Shown one piece after another: positions 1-10,200 of a stretch of 64,000 nucleotides of DNA; position 1 is the first letter of the stretch; every line of letters begins with the position of its first letter. Source of the DNA: Anaeramoeba flamelloides (taxonomy: Eukaryota; Metamonada; Anaeramoebidae); contig JANTQA010000047.1 of NCBI GenBank assembly GCA_027625915.1, positions 14,508,001 through 14,572,000 on the forward strand. Direction: 5' to 3'. The notes under the pieces are model-generated. The model was not told the origin of the DNA, searched no databases, and worked only from the letters and a program-made list of their open reading frames with translations. A program made the position numbers and the translations under genes.

Positions 1-288
1 TCAAGTAAAAATTTCCAAACATAAATTGCAATTTATCAGTATTATTAATAGTGTTACGCTTTTTTTTTTTGTTGAAAAAAACAAGTGTCAGTATTGTGCC
101 AATAAAAAAATTAGCTAAATGAAAATTTTTATTTCTCAAAACAAAATCAGATCCCTCTTCAAATATCTTTTTTCTAACCTAAATTCGTGTTTCTTCAACA
201 AATTTTATTTCAATATTCTTTCTTCCCTAATTCTTTTTTTCTTCAAAAACTTTTCTTTTTTTGCTTTCACACGATGATTTATATGTGC
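1..288. other. AT-rich sequence at window edge, no gene seen
   Basis: Only A/T-rich sequence with T-runs is visible. No open frame of convincing length or composition was found on either strand. Confidence 0.5.
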
Positions 289-683
289 AAAAATGATTTT
301 TTAATTTTTCAAGTTTTTTTGATAAAATTGTGATTTTTTCATTAACGGTAACACTTTTCTTCGTATGCTCTCAAGATTCACATAAACTTGGCAATATATT
401 TGATTTATTTAGTAACATTCTATTGTATTTAAAAAAGAAAGCAAGTAATTTGGAATAGAAAAATCAAGAGAAAATCGAAAATACTTTTTTCAAAATCAAA
501 AAAAAACAAACTCAAACATCTATAATGATTTATTAGCTGGAATTTTTTGTCACTTAAAACATTGAATTTATTATCAAGTTTCCTCTATTTTGTGGGGTGC
601 GGGGGGCTACAGGAAAAGTGTTACCGTTAATGAAAAAATCACAATTTTATCAAAAAAACTTGAAAAATTAAAAAATCATTTTT
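289..683. mobile_element. 395-bp inverted-repeat element with 71-bp perfect arms
   Basis: The left arm (289-359) and right arm (613-683) are reverse complements over about 71 bp with no mismatch that I can see. They include the distinctive block GTTACCGTTAATG. The 250-bp centre is non-coding and includes an unusual G-rich patch near 594-607. A diverged second copy lies at 60510-60895 and shares the internal sequence. Perfect arms suggest recent insertion or ongoing arm correction. This is a MITE or foldback element of unknown superfamily, with no coding capacity. Confidence 0.8.
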
Positions 684-2415
684 ATATCTGCGTTTTGTAG
701 TTGCTGGGATTGAAAAATAAAAATCTCAAATTAAATATCAAGTTTATTTGGGTTATAAAAAATACAAAAATATTTATTTATTTATTTTTAAAGAGAGAAA
801 ATTTCTTTTCTCCTGTGTGCCCTAATTTCTAAACTTTAAAAAATACAAAAATAGAAAAATTGTACTTTTACTATCTTATTTTAAAGAAATATCCACTTCA
901 AAAATAAACATTTAAACCAACAAATAATTAACACTGTGATTTTCTAATTAATGAATGAAAAGTTTTTATTTCAATTTCCCAAATTAATATTTTACCCATT
1001 ATAAGTTAAAAAAACGCCAAGAACTATATAAAATCAATTTGAAATGATATTTTTAAAGTTTTAATTAAGCTACCTTATTGATCTTTGAGATAAATTTTTC
1101 ATGAAGACAATATGATTTTAACAATCAATATTTTTAACAAGAACACAATTCGTATATAGATGGCAAGATTTTTTCACAAGAAAAAAAATAGACTTCAAAT
1201 TGAAATTTGAATTGACTCGAACTCAACACGTATTATTATTATTAAAATGATTTATTGAATATATTTGAAAAAAAAAAATCAAATTAACTGAATTAGAAAT
1301 ACAATTTTTTATTGTTGACTTTGAGTATGGATAAAATAAATTTTATTAAAGATCTTCAAAAAAGTAATTCAATGATATTTCGAGAATTAATTAAACTAAA
1401 CTTTCTTGAACAAAATAATCATTAAGTTATTCCCAATGAGTTTTTAAATAAATTTTTCATACAGCTATTTGTAGTTCAACCGGAAATAATTTTTTGCACA
1501 ATTCAGTTTCTTTTTTTTATAATACCTTTCAAGTCATAAAAACAGAACTTATGATCTATAATTTCTCTATGAATGTTACATTTTATTTTTTTTTATGTTG
1601 CTTTATTTTGTGTTTAATCGACAATTCCAAATTAAGAGAATAATTAATAATCTGAATTGAGATGAAGGTTTATCCCATTTAAATCCCAAATATCAGAATT
1701 TAATAATTTCATTTTTATGGACACTGCACTTTTTAGTATGGATATTACTTATTAATAAAGTTCTTTTTTTTTTTTTTGATAATGGTTATTTAAGTTACTC
1801 AATATTTTTCGTAGTTTTGAACTTTTTGGTTTTGTTTTCTGGCTTTTCTTCAACAGTTACTTCTATCCATTGGAATCTTTTTTAATAAAATTACCAATGT
1901 AAAATAAGAAGTTCATACTAAAAAACATTTTCCCCACTGAGGTTACACATTTTTGAAAATTATAAATAAACCAAAAAAACATAAAAATTATCAATTATCA
2001 TTATCAAAAAAAACAGTTTAAAAATTCAAATTGAACAGTTTTTTGTATGAAATGTTGAAAAGAATTAAATTTAACATTTAAAAAATTAAAAGAATAAGAA
2101 TAATCAAGTCATTTTTAAAAAATTAAAACACAAATTTGAACGGGTTTTTTATGAACTACTAAATTTTTTTTTTTTTTTTAAAAAAAAAACTCTTTAATAA
2201 TAATAATCTAAATATTAAAAATGGTGAAATTTACATTAATAAATACCCAATCATAAATTAATAATCTATTTTAAAAATGTGTGTCACTTTTTAAACCTTT
2301 TGATGATTTTTAAGTTTTTAAAAAAGTGTAGAATTTTTTAAAAATCTTTTTTTACTCACTTTTTTAATAAATTATATAATGCTAAAAAAATTTCTAATTT
2401 TTCAAAATAAGATCA
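684..2415. other. Non-coding AT-rich stretch
   Basis: No gene is recognised. The stretch holds homopolymer runs and short A/T repeats only. If the TOR gene has a missing upstream exon, this whole region may be intronic. Confidence 0.4.
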
Positions 2416-4188
2416 CTAATTAGAGGTTTTGATGATATCTATGCATAAGTCACGATAAAGTTACAAAAATCGCGATAATTTCTATCAAATCACGATATTT
2501 TAGAAAATCGCGATATTCAATATTATCACGATAATATGACAAATCGCGATAATCTATAAAATCGCGATAATTATATAAAAATCGTGATAAATGTCAAAAT
2601 ATCTCAATTAAAAAGTAATCGCGATATAATAGATGATGGGTTTTAGGTCTAATTCAGCAATATTTTTACCAAACAAATTTTTTTTGATCAAAAAACATAT
2701 CCTTGAAAAAACAGTTAAAGTTTTCAAAAACAACAAAAAAGTTACTTGATTCAATTAAGGATCAGATCAAAGAGTTTCATTGTATTTTCTTTTGATTTGG
2801 TTGACATACTGATCCGATTCCTTTAGATCAACAACAATAAGAACTAAAGATAAATAAATAATTTCTCAGTCAAACGTGGTGTTGGAAATTGCCTTGAATA
2901 ATTAGCTTCTAAAACAACCAACCCTTCACCTCATTCTTTAAAGAATGTGTCCTTGGGTGAAAACATTTTCAATATTCTCAGAAAGCTAAAAGGAGTTAGG
3001 ATAACTTTTCAAAAGCTTTCTCAAAAATCCATAGCCATATTATCACCAATTATTAAGATTTTTTATACAATTGTTCATTTCTTCTTATTCTTCTTCATAT
3101 CGGATCTTTGTATTGAACAGAAAACACAACTAGAGCTTAGAAGTTTTTTGTTTGATCGATCACCAATAAGAAGAAAAATTCCTCTTTATTCTGTTTGCAA
3201 TTTAACTTGTGAAGGTAATAATTCCAATTTAAAAAATCAAATCTATTTTATATTCAAGTGTATTGTTGAAATGGATTATTATTAGTTTGATCATAAAATT
3301 TGTTTGGAGATTTTATATTTTGTAAAAAAAAAATGAAAAGAATAAAAAATTTAATTTCCACTTCAAACAGTCTCCTTCCGTTTATAAAATTTTTCTGTCT
3401 TTTAAAACTTTCAAACACTTGAAGACAATTAACAACCCTTGCAAACACTTTCTAACATTTTTAAAGTGGAAAAGCGTTTTAAAAGTCTCAAAGCTTTTTT
3501 TCTTCCATTAAAGAGTGGGTACTAAAAGTCCACCTGTTTGCCCGAATCCCTAATCTGAATTAGAGATATTGTTGAACCAAGTGAGAGCAGGTCATTTCTC
3601 CCAAAAATCGGATCCGCTCCATAAATTGAGAGGGATTTTGTTCCAATTCCGTTCAGTTTTTATAATAGTCAAAAAGATTCAATTCGGCCAAACGATTTCC
3701 TCAAAGAATTAGTGGTTCTAAGAAGCATAAGCCCGATTTTTAATTAAAATTACACCGTGGTGGCTATTTGAGAAAATGGTAAACAATAAGAAATAATGGT
3801 TAAGGGAATAGAACCCTGGCCTTCGGATTGTACACTGGGTTGTGTTTCCACTGGCCCTTACCGTTTTCTTTTTTTTTTTTTTTTTTTTCTTCCATTAAAG
3901 AGTGGGTACTAAAAGTCCACCTGTTTGCCCGAATCCCTAATCTGAATTAGAGATATAAAAGTCTCAAATCTTTGTTAAAAGTCAAGAGATATTTTTTTAG
4001 GGTGATATCAAAAAATTAATTTTTCATTTTATCACGATAATTATTTTATCACAATAATGTTGAATATCGCGATTTTATGATTTTTCGTGATAAAGTTGGA
4101 CTAATTGCGATTTTTTTAATATAATCGCGAATTAATTGTCATTATCATGATAATATATGTTATCATCAAAACTTCTATTATGTAATTC
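2416..4188. mobile_element. 1.77-kb TIR element with subterminal TCGCGAT motifs
   Basis: The termini are inverted copies: TTAGAGGTTTTGATGATA on the left (about 2418) and its imperfect complement TATCATCAAAACTTCTA on the right (about 4170-4187). Inside each end is a cluster of degenerate TCGCGAT, TCACGAT and TCGTGAT motifs spaced every 15-40 bp: about nine on the left (2450-2630) and seven on the right (4030-4150). Subterminal motif clusters of this kind are known as transposase-binding arrays in hAT and other DNA transposons. No transposase is recognised. A retroposon is nested inside (3493-3956). The right end lies about 75 bp upstream of the first visible TOR exon. Confidence 0.6.
3493..3956 (-). 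mobile_element. Dimeric tRNA-derived SINE-like retroposon with target-site duplication
   Basis: A 13-bp direct repeat, TAAAAGTCTCAAA, flanks the unit (3480-3492 and 3956-3968). Read on the minus strand, the order is a 68-nt 5'-truncated monomer (3956-3889), an A-rich linker (about 3888-3869), a full monomer starting GGTAAGGGCCAGTGG (about 3863), and a short A-rich tail at 3500-3493. The full monomer has a box-A-like GGCCAGTGG (3848-3856) and a box-B-like GGTTCTATTCC (3805-3815). Their spacing and their distance from the 5' end match a tRNA-type internal pol III promoter. The last 68 nt are shared by both monomers. The surrounding sequence is clearly more AT-rich. Confidence 0.65.
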
Positions 4189-4263
4189 TTATTAATGACT
4201 TTTTCGATTCCAAAACAAACAACAAAAAAAAAAAAATTCTTTCTAAAAATTTTCCAATAAAAG

Positions 4264-7200
4264 GGATTGCTGGGGAATTCAACAGTTGAAATTCATGGAT
4301 CATTATTAATTATAGATCAATTATTTAAAAACTGCAAGAGCTTTATGCTCGAAAAGTATGATGATGTTTGCAAATTATTATTTCTGCATAAAAAGACAAA
4401 ACAACAAATAATTTTAAAAAGTTTAATATCGTTGCTCCCCGTTGTATCAAAATTATCGACTAATGAATTTTCGAAAGAAAATTTGATCTCGACTTTAAAA
4501 ATTTTTGAACAAGAATTAAAAAAAGATCAGAAAGATCAAAAATATAAAGAATTATTATATGAATGCTTGGGTGAATTAGCTATAAATTTAAGAAATTCTA
4601 TAAAGGCGCATTTGAATCAAATAATTCAATATATAAAGCTAGCGATTCAGAATCCGAAAAAAAAGAATTATTGTTTAAAATCGATGTTGTGCTTAGGCAA
4701 GTTGTCAAAGGCGTTTGGTTCTGAGCTTATACCTTATTTACAAATTTCGAATATACTTGGCATTTGCTTTTCCACTGGGCTATCGATAATTTTAATAACA
4801 ACGTTGCAGCAGATCAGCAAATATATCCCACAGTTATTACCAGAAATCCAAGACACGTTATTTATGATTTTAAAAAAAACATTAACTATTGAAAATAAAA
4901 ACAATAATGAGGTATATTCAGCATTTTTTGAATTGGGGTTTTTAACTGAAAACAAACCTTTTAAGCAAGAAGAGCAAGATTTGAAAAAGATCTTCATTGC
5001 CTTAAAAACTATAAGAACATTTAATTTCCAAGGATATAACATTTTGGAATTATTAAGGGGAAGAGTGTTACCATTATTGGACCAAAATCATTATAAGCTT
5101 AAAAAGGAATCAATCATTACACTATCGCAATTAATTTATTCAATAAAAATTAATTATAATTATCAAGCGAAAAATTATAATAAATTGCCAAATAACTTTA
5201 CCTTTTCAACAAAGATCACAAAAAATTCAATTATCCAAGTGAAAAAACGCTATTCAAACAAAATTATTTCTGAGATTTTGGATCGGCTAATATTATTAGC
5301 TGTGACGGATCCAAATCCAGAAATTAGATTAATTATATTAAACTCATTTGAAGAAAATACTCTATTAGACAATTTTTTAAGTCAATCTGATTTATTGAAA
5401 ATGCTCTTTATTGTGCTAAATGATGAAGTAATTGATATTCAATTTTTAGCAATATCAATTATTGGCCGATTGACATTTTCCAATCCTGGTATCATCTTGC
5501 CAGTATTAACAAATAAGTTGATTTACTTATTGATTACCTTAGAGTATTCCAATGATTTGATTATTCACGAGGAATGCACTCATTTATTAAGCCATTTAAT
5601 CCAATCTTCAAGAAGGATTGTAATACCCTATTTTGAGTCAATAATGGAAAAATTAATATTTGAATTGTATTGCTCACAGGATGATAATGAAATTCAAAAT
5701 TTAATTTCCACTCACGTCTTAAAATCTATAGGCGAAATATACGAAATTGTTAATGAAAAGATATCCAAATATTTGGATCAGGTTTTGCCATTGATTATCA
5801 ATTCGCTGCAATTTACCAACTTTCCACAGAAAAGACAAGTTGCCTTGCATACCTTGGGCCAGGTAATAAAATCAACATCCTTTGTAATTGAGCCCTATCA
5901 TGAATTTCCTAATTTATTATCAGATTTATTAAAAATTTATAAAAATGAAGAGGACATTGAAATCAAAAGAGAAGTCTTGATCGTGATCGGTATCATTGGC
6001 GCTTTAGACCCCTATAAGCATAAGGTCAATTTAAATTTAATACAATTGCAGGGATCGATCCATAGCGAAAATCAAATTAAGGATTTACTGTTTACAATAA
6101 CTGAAAAGGGCTTTAGGCAATCCAATCGATTAGATATTGATATTCAAAATTTGGAATTAACGAATAATAAGCCAGAAAGTGAAAGCGAAATTATTAATCT
6201 CAATAAAATTATTAATAGTGGTAATATAAATAATATCAATAATATAAATAATAATAGCCAGATTAAAAAAAAGAAAAAAAGCAATATTAATAATAAAGAC
6301 AATAATTTGAATAATAATATTAATAAAATTAAAAAAAATCTCAATATGAACGAAAACTATAACAGTAATAGCAACAACAATAATCAAAAGCTTAATCAAA
6401 ATTTAACAAAAGCAACCATAAGCAATCCAAATATTCTTAATAAGAATAATATTTTTAATAAAAACGAAAATTTATTATATTTTAATTTCTTTAATCGAAA
6501 ATTCCAAAACAATATATTCTTGCTCAAGGCAAAAAGAAAGAAAATTAATTTAAAAAAAAATAGAATCCTCGTAAAAATTGAACAGCAATATTTACAAAAT
6601 CAAAATTTAAATAATTTTGAAAATTTGGAAAATATTGTTGAAATAAAGGATATAAAGTCTTTTAAAAATATAGAAATTAATTCAATTTTCCCGGAAATTG
6701 GTGAATCTTTGAAAAATGATTATTATCCAAAAATCTCCATTTATTTAATATTGCAATCTTTAAATGATCCCAAATTAAATTCCTTTCATAATTTAATCAT
6801 TAATTCATTAATGATAATTTTATCAAATATTGGAAGAAAGAATGCAATAAAATATTTAAATGAAATAATGCCAATATATTTTAAAGTTTTAAAAAATAGT
6901 GGATATCAATTAAAATTATTTATGATCCAACAATTGTCAATTTTAATTGAAATTGTTAAGCATGATATCAAACCATTTTTACCTGAAGTTTTAGAATTAA
7001 TCTATAAAATTTCCTTTGAACAATACTTATTACCAGAGCAATTGATCATCTTAATTGAGCAACTATACAAAGTATTATCAACTGAATTTAATCAATATTT
7101 GTTAAATATAATCCCAATATTAATAAATGGGTTGAATGATAATTCAATTAATTCTAATCCTCATCCTAATCACCATCACCATCATCAAAAAAGGAATGAT

Positions 7201-10200
7201 CGAAGAAATTCGAATGTAAATAAAAATTCAACTTATTATAATTCTTATATGAATAAGAATAAAACTATCAAAAAAAAGCAAAAGCAAAAGCAAAAAAAAA
7301 AACAAAAACAAAAGCAAAAGCAAAAGCAAATGCAAAAGCAAAAGCAAAAGCAAAAGAAAAAGGAAAAAGATAATAACAAGCAAATCAATTTTAATGAAAA
7401 TTCTAATAAAGAATTAAAAATCCAAATCCAGATCCAGATATTAAATTCATTTCAATTGTTTGGAGCAATTTTAGAAAACCATTTACCAACAATTATTCCA
7501 ATAATGATGAAATTGTTTGAAAATAAAAATACAAATTTAAAATTAAAATTATACATCTTAAAAACTTTAAGAAAATTATTAAAAAAAATAGATTTTAATA
7601 TCTATCAATCTAATATCATCCATCCGTTATTAAGGACATTGAAAAAAAATAAAAATGAAAACTTAAATAATAAAATTATCAAATTGTTTAATAAATTATT
7701 ATTAAATTTCGGTTCAGATTTTTTGATATTTATACCACAGATTAATAAAATAATCCAATTAAATAAAAAAACTAATTATCAATATTTGCATGTTAATAAA
7801 AGAATTTTATTAAATGAGCCCTTATTAAACATTCAACAGCAATATGATAATTATCACGTTAGGCATTTTGAAAAAAAAAAAAACACAAATGAAACTGATC
7901 TGAGCAAAAATCTTTCAATAATCGAAAATTTAAAAAAATTAAAAGTTTCGGTCAAATCATTGCAAAACGCTTGGGGTGTTACAAATGTGAATACAAAGGA
8001 AAAATGGATTGTTTGGCTAAAGAATTTAAATAAAGAATTGTTAAGGAACTCGCCAAGTCCCTCCTTAAGAAGCTGTAGTAAATTGGCTAATTTATATTAC
8101 CCTCTCGCAGAGAAGTTATTTAACGCTGTGTTTTTAAGTTGCTGGAACGAACTAGATCAAAGTTTGAAAAATGATTTGCAAATTAATTTGGAAATTGCAT
8201 TATCTTCAAAAAATACACCACTTTATGTAATACATGCATTATTAAAATTAGCAGAATTTTTAGAGCATGTCGGTAGCCCCTTGTCTATTAATTATAATAA
8301 ACTGGGACAAATCGCTGAAAGGGTTAATAGCTTTGCATTAGCCTTGCATTTCCAAGAAATAGATTTTAGGAAAAATCCCAATAATAACAAAGTTTTGCGT
8401 TCTTTAATAACCATTAATAATAAAATACAACAGCCTGAATCAGCATATGGAATCTTAAAATACGCTACCAATATACATAAGGTGGAAATAAAGGAAATTT
8501 GGTTTGAAGAATTGAAAAGATGGGAAGATGCCTTAGAATTATATAAAAAAAACGAAAATAAAATAAATAATATCCAGAATAATAATGGCAATAATAGTAT
8601 TAGTCGTCGTAGTAGTAGTAATAATAATAATAATCAAAATATCGATGAGAATAAATATAATGATGACGATAATGACAATAAAAATAACAATAATAATAGT
8701 CAAGAGGAAGATGAAAAATATGATGAATGGTTTGAAAAAAAATTAGGTAAAATGAGATGCTTAAGGGCTTTAGGTGAATGGGATAAATTAGAAACCTTAA
8801 GTCAAGAAACTTGGAAAATTGCTAATTTAAATCAAAAAATTCAAATGTCTGAATATGCTGCAAAATGTGCTTGGCATAAAGGCAAATGGGAACTAATGGA
8901 AAAATATATTTCAGTCTTTACGCACATAAATGATGTAGAAGGATTGTTTTTAAATGCAATTTTAGCTCTACATCAAAAAAAATATAATAAGGCCTTAATT
9001 TTTACTGAAGAGGCCAGGAATTTCATGTCTAATACAACAGTTAATTTGTTAAATGAATCTTATAGTCAGGCCTATAAAGATTTTGTTGGTTATCAACAAT
9101 TATATGAAATTACAGAAGTAATTCAATATATCAATACTCAAAATAAAAATAAACGAAGGCTGATCAGAAAAAGTTGGAAAAATAGATTATTAGGCGCGCA
9201 GCCAAATATGAATGTTTGGTGGGATTTATTATCAATCTATTCAATTGTCATCCCACCAAAGGAAAATTATAAAATTTGGTTAAAATTTAGTAAAATTGTT
9301 AGAAAGGCTGGTAATCATCAACTATCTAGAAAATTCATTCTTGATTTGTTAAAAGATACTCAAAATCAACAAAAAATTAATTTCCAAAAGATATTACAAA
9401 AAAAAACGAAAATTAAAAATAATAATATTATTAATATTAATATTAATAATAATTTTATCACTAATAATAACAATAATAATAACAATAATAATAAAAATAA
9501 CAATAATAACAAAGAGAATTTAATTTTAAAAAAAAATGAAGATTATTTAAATAATTTTAAATTTGGTATCAATTTTTTGACTAGTAATCCTAATGTTATT
9601 TACGAATATTTAAAATCTTTATGGAGAATGAATGAAAAAAAATTGGCTTTAAAAGGATTTAAATATGTTTTAAAAACAATACCAAAAGGAATAATTTTAA
9701 AAAAAAAAAAAAAATTTAATCATTCAAAGAAATTATTACATAACAATTTTAATAATAATGATGATGAACATGATTCTAACTCGAACTCAAATTCTTCTTA
9801 CTCTTCCTCCTCCTCTGATTCTTCTTCTGATTCTTCTTCTGATTCTTCCTCTGGATCTTCTGATTCTTCTTCCTCTTCATCTTCCTCATCCTCATCCTCA
9901 TCCTCATCCTCTTCCTCTTCTTATGCTTCAAATTCCTATTCAAATTCAGAGCCAAATTCTAATTTTTATCTTAATGGTTTTAATAAATATAAAAAAGAAA
10001 CTATTTATGAACATTTTTTAATTGGAAAAAACAATTATAGAAAGATTAAAAGACAAACAAAAAAAATATCCAAAAATAAATATTGGAATAATAGATTACA
10101 ATCAAAATTTTATAGAAAATATTCAGAATATAAATTCAAAATAAACATAAATCAACTAGATCCAGTCAAGTTAAAAAAAATATTAAACTCATTTTATAAG

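Noticed and set aside
2450-2630. CRISPR-like regularly spaced TCGCGAT motifs
   Set aside because: The repeats are 7-8 bp and degenerate with irregular spacing, in eukaryotic DNA. They fit subterminal transposon repeats.
2947-3285. 112-residue plus-strand frame upstream of TOR
   Set aside because: It starts at a non-ATG codon, has no family resemblance, lies inside a TIR element and does not resemble TOR N-terminal HEAT repeats.
3779-3863. Possible intact tRNA gene
   Set aside because: The box-A and box-B-like motifs fit, but I could not form anticodon and acceptor stems. A tRNA-derived SINE head explains it better.
9758-10021. Leu/Pro-rich 87-residue frame
   Set aside because: It is a shadow of the TOR Ser/Asp microsatellite in another frame.
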